Shown here: piece after piece, positions 14,738 to 23,723 of the stretch | Numbering within the stretch: position 1 is the stretch's first letter | Layout: each line of letters opens with the position of its first letter | From: Dysgonomonas sp. HGC4 | GTDB lineage: Bacteria; Bacteroidota; Bacteroidia; Bacteroidales; Dysgonomonadaceae | Length of the DNA: 51,211 nt | Assembly: GCF_001261715.1 (NCBI RefSeq) | Contig: NZ_CVRU01000026.1 | Span: 1 to 51,211 of the forward strand | Direction: 5' to 3' | Program-made: the position numbers and the translations under genes | The notes under the pieces: generated by a model | Told to the model about the DNA's origin: nothing | The model's database searches: none | Seen by the model: only the letters and a program-made list of their open reading frames with translations

Positions 14738-16420
14738 ATGAAATTACAATCATTTAAATATATATGTACAGTAGTTCTTATGGGATTACTATTTACCTCT
14801 TGTCTTGACGACTTGAATACTGAACCTCTTAATAAAAAGAAGCCTCTAAATACAAATGTGTATACTACGGTAGACGGTTATAGAGGAGTACTGGCAAAAT
14901 GTTACGGTTCTCTAATCTTAAACGGACAGGATGGACCTGATAAAGATGGTGATGTAGGAGGTATGGATACCGGATATAGCGGATATACACGATCGTTGTT
15001 TTATTTGCAGGAATGTTCGACAGACGAAATAGTTCTTCATTCAGGAAGTTCACAAGGTAGTTGGGATCTTTTGTTTATGAATTGGAATGCATCAACTAAG
15101 ATTATCAGTTACTCATATTATCGTCTCTTTATGTCTATTAATTATTGTAATGAGTTTCTGCGTGAATCGACAGACAGTAATTTGAAAAGTAGGGGATTAT
15201 ATGAGGACCTAAAAGACGAAATGCCTTATTATCGTGCAGAAGCACGCTTTATACGTGCGTATTGTTATAGTATGATTTGCGATCTTTACGGATCGGCTCC
15301 CTTTGTGGATGAAACAATGGCAATCGGAACTATTCCCCAACAATCGACCCGTGAGAACATCTACAACTATGTGGTTGCAGAAACGGAAGCGTTAGCTGCT
15401 GATCTAAAGGCTCCGGGAACAAATCAATATGGACGTATCGATCAGGCTGCAGCATGGTTTTTATTATCTCGTGTATATCTAAATGCAGAGGCATGGGTAG
15501 GCAAGAAAGAATACGAAAAAGCATATCAATACTCAAAAAAGATTATTGATAGCAATACATATCCTTTGGCTTCCGATTATCGTCATATTTTCCTTGCGGA
15601 CAATAATACGTGTAAAGAAATTATTTGGAATTTGCCACAAGATGGGGTGAATAGCATTAATAGTGCAGGTACAAATTTTATTCTTAAGGCTTTGACGAAT
15701 GGTTCGATGAATGTTCACACAGGACTTTCTTCTTCTTGGGGCAATGCTCGTATCAAAACTCAGTTGGTAGATATGTTCGATGTGTCTGACCAAACATTCG
15801 ATGAAAAAGATACATGGGGTGATAAAAAGAAAGACAAGAGAGCTCAGTTTTATAGCACCAAGCATACTAAAGAAACTTGGATAGTAGGTAGCAACTTTCA
15901 AGCAACAAAGTTTGAGAATGGTTATGCTACTATAAAGTGGCGTAATATGACTAAGGATAGAAAGCCTTTGGAGGCAGAGGGTACTACATATAGCTCTATT
16001 GATTACCCAATGTTCCGTACAGCAGATGCTTACTTAATGGCAGCAGAAGCAGTTCTGAGAGGAGCTAGTGGCAGCCGTTCGGATGCATTGAAGTACGTAA
16101 ATGAGATTAGAGACAGAGCTTACATGTCGGGAGCTTATGGTGATGGAGTTTCGGGAAGAATAAATGACAGTCAATTGACTCTTGATTTTATTTTGGACGA
16201 ACGTGCACGTGAACTGCATACCGAACTTGTACGCCGTACAGACCTTATCCGTTTTAATAAATTTACCAAAGGGTACAATTGGGACTGGAAAGGTGGAGAC
16301 GGATCAATAGGAGCCTATGTGGGTAAAGATGTTGATGATAAATACAACCTCTTTCCTATTCCTCAAGATGAGTTCTCTGTGAATCCTTATTTAACTCAGA
16401 ATCCGGATTACTCAAAATAA
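14738..16420 (+). CDS. SusD/RagB-type surface lipoprotein
   Basis: A 560-residue ligand-capturing lid for the SusC encoded 18 bp upstream. The N terminus is a lipoprotein signal with Cys22 in LLFTSCLDD, followed by the acidic residues associated with export to the Bacteroidetes surface. SusD hallmarks are present: helical TPR-like segments such as YYRAEARFIRAYCYSMICDLYG (about 168-190), the YNYVVAETEALAADL helix, and the C-terminal block YPMFRTADAYLMAAEAVLRG with LDFILDERARELHTELVRR. It ends LFPIPQDEF..NP.LTQNP, the normal SusD finish. A terminator 75 bp downstream separates it from the phosphatase gene. Confidence 0.96.
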   Translation: MKLQSFKYICTVVLMGLLFTSCLDDLNTEPLNKKKPLNTNVYTTVDGYRGVLAKCYGSLILNGQDGPDKDGDVGGMDTGYSGYTRSLFYLQECSTDEIVLHSGSSQGSWDLLFMNWNASTKIISYSYYRLFMSINYCNEFLRESTDSNLKSRGLYEDLKDEMPYYRAEARFIRAYCYSMICDLYGSAPFVDETMAIGTIPQQSTRENIYNYVVAETEALAADLKAPGTNQYGRIDQAAAWFLLSRVYLNAEAWVGKKEYEKAYQYSKKIIDSNTYPLASDYRHIFLADNNTCKEIIWNLPQDGVNSINSAGTNFILKALTNGSMNVHTGLSSSWGNARIKTQLVDMFDVSDQTFDEKDTWGDKKKDKRAQFYSTKHTKETWIVGSNFQATKFENGYATIKWRNMTKDRKPLEAEGTTYSSIDYPMFRTADAYLMAAEAVLRGASGSRSDALKYVNEIRDRAYMSGAYGDGVSGRINDSQLTLDFILDERARELHTELVRRTDLIRFNKFTKGYNWDWKGGDGSIGAYVGKDVDDKYNLFPIPQDEFSVNPYLTQNPDYSK

Positions 16421-16494
16421 ACAGGCAAATATAATACAAGATAAAAGCACGATATCCTTTTTTTAGGGCGCGTGATGCGTCCTTTCATGTGACG

Positions 16495-16524
16495 AAAGCT
16501 GCCTTGAATTTTGAGGCAGCTTTT
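16495..16524 (+). terminator. Terminator after the first SusC/SusD pair
   Basis: AAAGCTGCCT and AGGCAGCTTT make a perfect 10-bp stem with a 9-nt loop, ending in TTTT. It falls between susD (stop 16420) and the phosphatase (start 16707), so the phosphatase probably has a promoter of its own or depends on readthrough. Confidence 0.8.
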
Positions 16525-16706
16525 AGTAACAGATTTTGATTATGATAGGCTTTTAATCTGAATAGATTGAATTTTAAAGAAGTAAACCAAGTAACTGTAA
16601 GTATTTCTATATAATATTGATATCTCTAAGAGATGCTTATATAATATACTTAATACTTACGAATTAATAAATAGGTCTGTGAGACCTTATTCCTAAAATG
16701 TAAAGA

Positions 16707-17999
16707 ATGAAAAGATTAAATCAAAAGAGTTGCTATTTCCTTTCTTTCCTCTTGTTTCTCAATATTTGTTCCGTGTCGGCACAAACAACGAAAGAGGAAA
16801 TGTTTGCAACACCCGAAAAAACAGGTAGCGTATATTATGCCTATCCGTCAGACGAAATAGTGGCTCAGACTTCAGTTCCAAAAGGATACGAACCCTTTTA
16901 TATAAGCCATTATGGTCGTCATGGCTCGCGTTATCTAATAAGTGACGAGGATTACAAATGGGTACTCGATCTTTTGGAAGATGCCTATAAAAAAGATGCT
17001 CTTACACCACTAGGCGTAGATGCCTATAATCGTTTGGCTAAGGTTTGGATAGAAGCTGAAGGACATGGAGGCGATCTTTCTCCTCTGGGAGTGCGTCAAC
17101 AGAGAGGTATTGCCGAACGTATGTATAAGTCATTTCCGCAAGTATTCACCGATAATGTTAAGATGTCGGCTCGTTCAACAATTATTATCCGTTGCGTGCT
17201 TAGTATGGATGCTTTTAGTGAGCGTTTGAAAGAATTGAATCCTACGTTGGATATTGAACGCGAATCGAGTAATAAGTATATGAAATATATGAATTATCAT
17301 ACAGAAGCTGCTTTATCTTTCAGAGCAAAGAATGGTGGGATCTGGCGTGAGGAATATCGCAAATTTGAAGAAGGTCATACAAAGCCACAACGATTGGTAT
17401 CTTCCTTATTTTCCGATAGTACCTATATTACTAAAAAGGTAAATCCTTTTTCTTTTATGTGGGCTTTGTATTGGATTGCCAGCGATATGCAGAATATGGA
17501 AACCAAGCTGTCTTTTTATGACTTGTTTGAGAAACAGGAACTTTTTGACCTTTGGCAATGTGTGAACTATCGTCATTACGTGTGTGATGCAACATCAGCA
17601 CAAAATGGAGGTATAATGATGGGGAATGCTAAGCCTCTTCTTAAGAATATACTTGATAGTGCAAATGAAGTAATTAAAGGAGGAGGTAAAGGAGCAACTT
17701 TTCGCTTCGGTCACGATGGTAACTTGATGCCTTTGGCAGCTCTTCTGCATTTAGAGGACTGTTATGCAAGTGTAGCTGAACCTTCAGAATTTTATAAAGC
17801 ATGGAGTGATTTTAAAATTGTGCCAATGGCAGGAAACGTTCAGATGATATTCTTTAAGAAGAAAAATTCGGATGATATCCTTGTGAAATTTCTCCTTCAA
17901 GAGAAGGAAACTCTTATCCCTCCGATAAAAAGTGATATACTACCTTACTATCATTGGAAGGATGTTGAAGCATATTATACATCTTTACTGAATAGCTGA
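16707..17999 (+). CDS. Secreted histidine acid phosphatase (MINPP/phytase-like)
   Basis: A 430-residue phosphomonoesterase of the branch-2 histidine phosphatase superfamily. The nucleophile motif is RHGSRY at residues 71-76, with His72 as the phosphate acceptor. An additional arginine in SARST (Arg156) fits the phosphate pocket. The proton-donor motif is GHDGN with His336-Asp337, an HD variant rather than the HAE of animal MINPP enzymes. A signal peptide (1-26, ending SVSAQ) exports it to periplasm or surface. Enzymes of this type act on inositol phosphates and other phosphate esters. Being next to a SusC/SusD pair suggests it strips phosphate from the imported compound. A palindrome AGGTCT-gtg-AGACCT lies just upstream at 16674-16688. 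Confidence 0.9.
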   Translation: MKRLNQKSCYFLSFLLFLNICSVSAQTTKEEMFATPEKTGSVYYAYPSDEIVAQTSVPKGYEPFYISHYGRHGSRYLISDEDYKWVLDLLEDAYKKDALTPLGVDAYNRLAKVWIEAEGHGGDLSPLGVRQQRGIAERMYKSFPQVFTDNVKMSARSTIIIRCVLSMDAFSERLKELNPTLDIERESSNKYMKYMNYHTEAALSFRAKNGGIWREEYRKFEEGHTKPQRLVSSLFSDSTYITKKVNPFSFMWALYWIASDMQNMETKLSFYDLFEKQELFDLWQCVNYRHYVCDATSAQNGGIMMGNAKPLLKNILDSANEVIKGGGKGATFRFGHDGNLMPLAALLHLEDCYASVAEPSEFYKAWSDFKIVPMAGNVQMIFFKKKNSDDILVKFLLQEKETLIPPIKSDILPYYHWKDVEAYYTSLLNS

Positions 18000-18129
18000 T
18001 TACTAGTCTTATAATTCGAACTCAGCCCATTTCTTATTGTATCTAAAAATCTTAACAAATTCATTGAACACAAAGCATCCGATTGTTGTTAAATAAGATG
18101 CATTCGTTTATTAATTAAAACTTTACAAA

Positions 18130-19506
18130 ATGAAAAAAGATGCATTAAGAAATGCTGAGCTCGAAAAAATTTTCGACTTGGAATCCCTTCCCGTGGTAAC
18201 TCTGGAGATAAAAGTAGCTGATTGGAATCGGTTACTTGATGCCTTCGATGAAGCCCCCGGAGATAATTACTGGATACCGGGTGATTTTGTGTTTGGAGGC
18301 AATCCTCAGATTCCAAGCCAAACAGTATCAAATGTTGCTTTGAGGGTTAGAGGTAATAGTAGCCGTAATCGCCCTGAAGGGGAAAAAGGCGAACACCACA
18401 ATCCCGTAAATCCGGTTTGGCGTCAGGCAAGTTTCGCCCTTCAATTTGCTAGAAATGTACCGGGACAAACGTTTGAAGGATTATCAAGACTCGACCTTAA
18501 GTTTATCAGAGAAGATCCGGCGCGTATTCGCGAAGTATACAGTTTCGATTTATATCAAGAGGCAGGCGTATACTCTGGTCCACTAATCAGCATGTGTCGG
18601 TTTTATGTCAGTATTATTGACGGAATTTCTACACCGGCGTATTTTGGACTTTACAAATTAAAAGAATTTATTGAGGACGATTATCTAGAGAATCGTAAAG
18701 CCTTTTTCGGAGATGATCAACCAGGTGATTTTACCCCTTTCCTCTGGAAAGGAGACAATGATTCTGCTCTAAATAATTACGATCCCAGCGTTATCGAAGA
18801 TCGTACTGTTTATGATCTTCGAACAAATACTAGTAAAAGAGCTGAGGCTAATGCGCAGTTGACATCTTTTGTTCGTAATCTGGTAACATTGGAAGGAGAA
18901 GCGTTGAAAGTATGGGCAAACAAAACAATAGATGTTAGATTGCTGATGAAATCGTACCTTATAAATGTTATTTGTGGTAATGTAGATGACTATTGGTCTA
19001 ATGCAAACAACTATAATTTTTATTTCAATACGCATGGTAAGTTCTTCTTCATTCCTAATGATTTTGATACTACATTGGGTACAGCATGGGCTAAGGATGC
19101 CGCAAGACAAGATCCTTTGAACTGGGGTAATTTTGATCATCCTTTGATTCAAAGGCTTCTGACAATTGCTGAATTTAAGCATATGTATATAAATGCTTTC
19201 CATGAACTTACTAATTCTACTGATGGACCATTTCATGTTAGTAAAAGTATTCCTCGCATTGAAAAATGGTATGCGCTAATCAAAGACTATCTTTGGGATG
19301 AGACCATACATTTTGGGTGCGATAGTGATGATGCAGGATGTGTTTTACAACCTCAGGAAACGAATTATCAAACTCCATTTGAAGATACTCCTGCTTGGTG
19401 GACGTCGGGTGGAGAGAATTCTACTTATCGATTGCTAGAAAGAGGAGAGAATAATTTCTTTGAAGTTAGTGGTGACCCTGCTCGTATGCCACAGATACAT
19501 GACTAA
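18130..19506 (+). CDS. CotH-family kinase-like protein, no signal peptide
   Basis: A 458-residue CotH-type protein; CotH members are atypical protein kinases first known from spore coats. Recognisable blocks are VALRVRGNSSR (about 73-83), the LDLKF..EDPARIREV segment, and AYFGLYKLKEFIEDDYL (about 173-189). The conserved late block reads ANNYNFYFNTHGKFFFIPNDFDTTLG (about 295-320), where the NDFD acidic pair suits metal binding. A stop codon lies in frame a few codons before the ATG, so no longer N terminus exists. The start is charged rather than signal-like, which is unusual among its exported neighbours. It may phosphorylate a protein or small molecule released by the Sus system. The gene ends at a strong terminator. 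Confidence 0.85.
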   Translation: MKKDALRNAELEKIFDLESLPVVTLEIKVADWNRLLDAFDEAPGDNYWIPGDFVFGGNPQIPSQTVSNVALRVRGNSSRNRPEGEKGEHHNPVNPVWRQASFALQFARNVPGQTFEGLSRLDLKFIREDPARIREVYSFDLYQEAGVYSGPLISMCRFYVSIIDGISTPAYFGLYKLKEFIEDDYLENRKAFFGDDQPGDFTPFLWKGDNDSALNNYDPSVIEDRTVYDLRTNTSKRAEANAQLTSFVRNLVTLEGEALKVWANKTIDVRLLMKSYLINVICGNVDDYWSNANNYNFYFNTHGKFFFIPNDFDTTLGTAWAKDAARQDPLNWGNFDHPLIQRLLTIAEFKHMYINAFHELTNSTDGPFHVSKSIPRIEKWYALIKDYLWDETIHFGCDSDDAGCVLQPQETNYQTPFEDTPAWWTSGGENSTYRLLERGENNFFEVSGDPARMPQIHD

Positions 19507-19555
19507 TTTACTCTGAATTAGGAAAGGAAAACAGCATATATAATGTTTTAAGTTA

Positions 19556-19590
19556 CAGAGGTATTGTTTGAATACAATACCTCTGTTTTT
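19556..19590 (+). terminator. Terminator after the CotH gene
   Basis: CAGAGGTATTGT and ACAATACCTCTG form a perfect 12-bp stem with a 6-nt loop followed by TTTTT. It ends the phosphatase/CotH transcript 50 bp after the stop codon. Confidence 0.9.
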
Positions 19591-19721
19591 ATTGTGGAAA
19601 AACATAGACTAAGGTTCGATGTTAATTCGCAAAATGTTATAAACAGATTGTAGAGTAAAGTCATTTACTCTTCTTAACTTTACTAATTAAGAAATGTGTT
19701 TGTAAAAAAAAAGAAGATAGT

Positions 19722-20009
19722 ATGATTAAGGTAATTGCGGAAGATTTTATTAAAGAAGAGTATCTAGAAATCGTTAAACCTCTTTATGCCGAGTTAGTTG
19801 CTAAAACAAAAGAAGAGAAAGATTGCATTGAGTATAATTTGTATGTAGACCAAGATGATAAAACTCACTTTGTTTTTATCGAAGAATGGCCCGATCATGA
19901 TGCGTTGGACAGACATTGCCAGACAGAGCATTTTAGACGGCTTGTTCCTGCAATCAATAAGTATCAGCGCAAAGAATGTATTTTTACTATAATGGATGTA
20001 TTTAGCTGA
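19722..20009 (+). CDS. ABM-domain protein, putative quinol monooxygenase
   Basis: A 95-residue protein of the antibiotic biosynthesis monooxygenase (ABM, YgiN-like) fold, a small dimeric ferredoxin-like domain. It has the typical order: an opening strand IKVIAEDFI, the helix with LYAELVAKTKEEKDCIEYNLY, strand FVFIEEW and the following H-containing helix DALDRHCQTEHFRRLVP. Relatives are cofactor-free oxygenases or quinol oxidases; the assignment cannot be narrowed. It lies behind the CotH terminator and before the OmpA gene, each more than 200 bp away, so it is probably a single-gene unit. An imperfect hairpin near 20034-20071 may end its transcript. Confidence 0.82.
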   Translation: MIKVIAEDFIKEEYLEIVKPLYAELVAKTKEEKDCIEYNLYVDQDDKTHFVFIEEWPDHDALDRHCQTEHFRRLVPAINKYQRKECIFTIMDVFS

Positions 20010-20222
20010 TTATTATATCGTATTCCATATCCTAAAAAAGAAAATTTCCGAATAGGAACTTTCTTCTTTTAAGTTAGCTACATATGGAAGTTATTCTTTC
20101 TTATTGCTTTTACTTATCTAATAAAATATTAACGGATATAAACTATACTGTCTCAAACAATTAGTAAATACTGTTGTTATATATATTAATTGCACATTAA
20201 ATTTAATAATGAGATTTAGTTT

Positions 20223-21092
20223 ATGAAGTATTCTTTTTGGTCGCTATTAATATTAGTAGCAGGTATAATGTTTACGAGTTGTGTAACTAAGGGAAAGTTT
20301 CGAAATTTAGAAACAGACTACAAACAACTGCAAACAGAATTTCAAGGAAGTCAATTACAATTGACCGAGAGTCGCACTCGTGTGTCGAGCCTTGAAGAGA
20401 CTTTAGCAGAAGCTCGAAAAAATAATGAAGAGTTGCGTGGAGCTTTGGCTGAAATGCAAAATTCGTTGAATAAGAGCCTTTCACATAACTCACAAGGTAA
20501 TGCGAATATTGGAAAATTGGTAGATGAGATCAATGCTTCGAATCGTTTTATCCAGCATTTGGTGCAAGCAAAAAACCGATCTGATTCTTTGAATCTTGTG
20601 ATGGTTAATAATCTTACCCGTTCGCTTACTCGCGAAGAAATGCGAGATATGGATATTCAAGTGTTGAAAGGTGTTGTTTATATTTCTTTATCAGACAATA
20701 TGCTGTATCGTTCAGGAAGCTATGAAATCAGTGATAAAGCAGGTGAAACACTTAGCAAGATTGCTAAAATCATCTTAGACTATAAAGATTATGGCGTATT
20801 GGTGGAAGGAAACACAGATACAGATCCAATTTCTCGTCCTAATATTCGTAACAACTGGGATTTAAGTGCTCTACGTGGTTCTTCTGTTGTTCAGGCATTG
20901 CAAAATAATTATGGAATTGATCCTAAACGTTTGACTGTTGGTGGACGCGGAGAGTATAATCCGATTACAAGTAATAGCACTCCTGAAGGAAAAGCTCGTA
21001 ACCGTAGAACTCAGATAATCATTACTCCAGAACTAGATCAGTTTATGGAATTGATTGATCAAGCACCGACAAGTTCTTTTGATGGTAATTGA
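20223..21092 (+). CDS. OmpA-family peptidoglycan-binding lipoprotein
   Basis: A 289-residue lipoprotein. The signal ends with FTSC (Cys20). Residues about 27-95 form a coiled coil rich in Q, E and L (from NLETDYKQLQTEF to LAEMQNSLNK). The C-terminal domain (about 150-275) is OmpA-like: VVYISLSDNMLYRSGSYEIS, then VEGNTDTDPI, NWDLSALRGSSVVQAL, and RLTVGGRGEYNPI with the closing GKARNRRTQI. The Asp and Arg of NWDLSALR and NRRTQI normally hold the peptide of peptidoglycan. It most likely tethers the outer membrane to the cell wall. It is transcribed alone and is followed by a hairpin at 21127-21157. Confidence 0.95.
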   Translation: MKYSFWSLLILVAGIMFTSCVTKGKFRNLETDYKQLQTEFQGSQLQLTESRTRVSSLEETLAEARKNNEELRGALAEMQNSLNKSLSHNSQGNANIGKLVDEINASNRFIQHLVQAKNRSDSLNLVMVNNLTRSLTREEMRDMDIQVLKGVVYISLSDNMLYRSGSYEISDKAGETLSKIAKIILDYKDYGVLVEGNTDTDPISRPNIRNNWDLSALRGSSVVQALQNNYGIDPKRLTVGGRGEYNPITSNSTPEGKARNRRTQIIITPELDQFMELIDQAPTSSFDGN

Positions 21093-21126
21093 TACCTTTT
21101 AGAAATAAGTAGCTTAAAATATAACA

Positions 21127-21157
21127 AAGGTTGTCTCAGGTTTGCTGAGGCAACCTT
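21127..21157 (+). terminator. Hairpin after the OmpA-like gene
   Basis: AAGGTTGTCTCAG and CTGAGGCAACCTT form a 13-bp stem with one G-T pair and a 5-nt loop. It starts 34 bp after the stop codon. The T-run is poor (CGTTGTGTTG), so termination may be partial. Confidence 0.7.
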
Positions 21158-21545
21158 CGTTGTGTTGTAGTAGTTGAGTATTTCATTGGATGTCTTAGAT
21201 ATAATTTCAATACAGTTGAAATCACAGTTTAAATATCCTTATTCCTATGAATTTTATTTTAATCCCATTAAATATCTTTGCAGCCTTAATCTTTCAGTTA
21301 TAAAAATTGAATAAAAGCTCTCTAATTTTTCTTTCGTTTAAAAGGATGGGCAAAACAAACCTAAAAGACTAATATAGCCTTGTACATAAATTGCGATATA
21401 TGCGCTTACACTTACTTAATTCACTCACTTCGAAAGATCAAATTAATTACAATTTAGATCAAATTATATAGATAAGGACATAAATAAGCAGATACATTTG
21501 TAAATGTTATAATATATAAAAAAATCATTTTTTAGTAGATTTAAG

Positions 21546-21588
21546 TTAAACGTTTAAGCGAGGTTGCTATTTTAAGTTAAACGTTTAA
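21546..21588. promoter_or_regulatory. Two identical TTAAACGTTTAA palindromes
   Basis: The perfect 12-bp palindrome TTAAACGTTTAA occurs at 21546-21557 and again at 21577-21588. Each lies within the larger direct repeat TTTAAGTTAAACGTTTAA, so the repeat period is 31 bp (about three helix turns). Such CG-centred palindromes are the usual operators of LacI-family regulators. The next intact gene, the surface lipoprotein of the second Sus locus, starts about 620 bp downstream; a decayed frame lies between. No LacI gene is in the window, so the regulator is elsewhere or the site belongs to another family. Confidence 0.55.
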
Positions 21589-21621
21589 TTAGAACTAAAG
21601 CCTTATTGTTAACTTTTATTT

Positions 21622-22050
21622 ATGTGTAAAATTATGAAAAACAAGTCACTGAATTTATTTAAAAACAGGGTGAAGTATAGATCTCTGAGTTCTTTTCTCA
21701 GGAATATATTTTGCTTCTTATTGGTTTTGTATGCACTACCTCATCAAGCCAAGAGTCTAACCTTCCAAAACACAATAATCTGAAATTAAAGAAAGCGAAA
21801 CATTGTTGATGAAAAAGAAGAGCCCGTTATTGAAGAAATTCTTAATAGTTGTGAGACAAGACATTGATAGAGTATTCAATATCGGAGAGTGAACTGATTT
21901 TTCTGCATTGCCAAACAGAATCTAAAAATATAGTTTGTCAGCTCCATAGACGATAGCTTTAGACGACGAAACAAGCATTGCAAATATAACCTTAAAAGTT
22001 GCCAATATATAAAAGACCAAAATTATGCCTGAATTTCACAAATAAGCAAT
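21622..22050 (+). pseudogene. Relic of an exported protein, perhaps a SusC-type N terminus
   Basis: An ATG at 21622 opens a 53-codon frame. It starts MCKIMKNKSLNLFK and continues with a signal-peptide-like stretch (FLRNIFCFLLVLYALPHQAKS) before a TGA at 21781-21783. Beyond it, short peptide pieces in shifted frames remain, for example IEEILNS and EYSISESELIFL. These resemble the STN region found behind the signal peptide in signalling SusC proteins. Several stops follow. I read it as the remains of a gene whose body has decayed. It could instead be a real 53-residue secreted peptide. The flanking sequence up to 22206 has no other feature. Confidence 0.35.
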
Positions 22051-22206
22051 AGAATTATATAATCAACAGATATTAATTTGTTGGTAATTATTAATACATA
22101 AAATACTATTGCCTGTTCTTGAAACACACAATTCAGTAATGGCGTACTTCTTTATTTATTAGGTATCTACATGTTTTAATACTTAACTTATTTTAAAATT
22201 TAATGT

Positions 22207-23679
22207 ATGAATACAAAAAAGAAAACTAGACCGATAATAGGCATTCTATGCTTTTTGATGGCTCTATTCATTACGTCCTGTGTCGATGGATATAAGGATG
22301 ATTATACATTCTCCTCAGATGTGAGGAATACACAACTGGTATCACCTGATGGCAGTAAGGTTACGGCTACAGCTGTAGCTAATATAACAGGGGGACAAGA
22401 TCTTAAAATAGTATGGCCTGTGGTCTATGGTGCTGGAGGGTATCAATTCACTCTTTACAATGTGGATGATCCGGACAATCCTATAGTAGTTGGTGTAGAG
22501 AACGAAGTTATTGACGGATGTTCTGTTACTCGTGAACGAGCTGACGATACAAAATATAAAATTGTTATTAAGACCTTGGGGAATACTGAGCTTAATAATA
22601 AAGAGGCAACTGAGCCAACAGAGGTTGAATATTCTACATTGATTCCTGTATATGCGTCTATCCCTAGTGGAACTGACCTTGGAGTATATTTTGAAAATAA
22701 TCCTGTTAAACCACAAGAAGGCGATGCAACAGAGATCGTTTATGAGCTGGAAGCAAATGGTGAATATACGATGGGATCTAATGTTGCTCTCAAATCAACG
22801 AATATTACTCTTCGTGGTGATAAAGTTTATCGTCCGAAAGTAAAAGTTACTGGCGATGCATCCTTCATCAGTGATGGAGCTGGATTTAAAATAAGATGGA
22901 CCGATTTCGATCTGAATGATTATTCCGGGGTTGGATTTATCCAATATAATACTACCATAGATGAAACACATGCAATTTTTTACAATGGCGATCCTTGGAT
23001 TGTCGTAGAAGCTTCATCAGGTATGGAATCTTGTAATGTTAGCAATCTAAAAACTTCTTTAATTAGTGATAGAGGTAAAAAATATGCCTTGAGAAACTTC
23101 ACCTTTAATGATTGTATTGTCGAACAACATGCTACATCGAGCAATCCGTTTATAAACTTCACTGGTGCTATAATAAAAGAATTATCAATGATAAACTCTA
23201 CATTCTACAACAAGAATAAGAGTTATGGAAGTACCTGGATTGTATATGCGAATGTTCGCGTTGTGCAAGTTGCCGACAGGGTTGTATGGGCAAGTGAGAA
23301 AGGAAGCATAAATATCCAAAACTGTACGTTTTGGCAGGTTGCTTATAGTAAACAATTTTTTAACTCTAATGGTTGGGCGCAGACTTCAAACTCGGTGAAT
23401 GTGCAGAAATCTATATTTGTAGATAGCGGAAATAAAGAGATTCTTAGACGTATCAGAATGTCTAGCAATAATGTTGCTGCAACTTTCAATCTAAATACCT
23501 ACTGGTATGGTGGGGCATTAGCCGAAAATGAGATTACTCATAATCAAGGAGACAAATCGGGAACCCATATAGAGTCTGACCCTAAACTTGCAGATCCTGC
23601 AAATGGAAACTTTACTGTAGGCGGAGCAGCTCAGATTTCTAGCGGAACGGGAGACCCTCGATGGTTGCCTGCTCAATAA
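22207..23679 (+). CDS. Surface lipoprotein, DUF4957/DUF5123-like beta-helix
   Basis: A 490-residue lipoprotein with signal LFITSC (Cys25) followed by acidic residues. The first ~150 residues look like a fibronectin III-like module (LKIVWPVVYGAGGYQFTLYN, then YKIVIKTLGN). The remaining part is rich in N, V, I and short strand-turn repeats, such as STNITLRGDKVYRPKV, IIKELSMINSTFYNKNKS and INIQNCTFWQVAY, the look of a right-handed beta-helix. This combination resembles DUF4957/DUF5123 proteins, which accompany pectin-related Sus loci in Bacteroidetes. I see no clear catalytic residues, so it may bind rather than cut glycan. It lies 44 bp before a SusC gene and is probably co-transcribed. Confidence 0.72.
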   Translation: MNTKKKTRPIIGILCFLMALFITSCVDGYKDDYTFSSDVRNTQLVSPDGSKVTATAVANITGGQDLKIVWPVVYGAGGYQFTLYNVDDPDNPIVVGVENEVIDGCSVTRERADDTKYKIVIKTLGNTELNNKEATEPTEVEYSTLIPVYASIPSGTDLGVYFENNPVKPQEGDATEIVYELEANGEYTMGSNVALKSTNITLRGDKVYRPKVKVTGDASFISDGAGFKIRWTDFDLNDYSGVGFIQYNTTIDETHAIFYNGDPWIVVEASSGMESCNVSNLKTSLISDRGKKYALRNFTFNDCIVEQHATSSNPFINFTGAIIKELSMINSTFYNKNKSYGSTWIVYANVRVVQVADRVVWASEKGSINIQNCTFWQVAYSKQFFNSNGWAQTSNSVNVQKSIFVDSGNKEILRRIRMSSNNVAATFNLNTYWYGGALAENEITHNQGDKSGTHIESDPKLADPANGNFTVGGAAQISSGTGDPRWLPAQ

Positions 23680-23723
23680 TAAATTAAAAGAGAATTGATT
23701 GTAAATCAAAAAAGATAAAAGAT

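Noticed and set aside
21541-21590. Repeat pair as a CRISPR fragment
   Set aside because: The unit is palindromic, only two copies exist and the interval is too short for a spacer.
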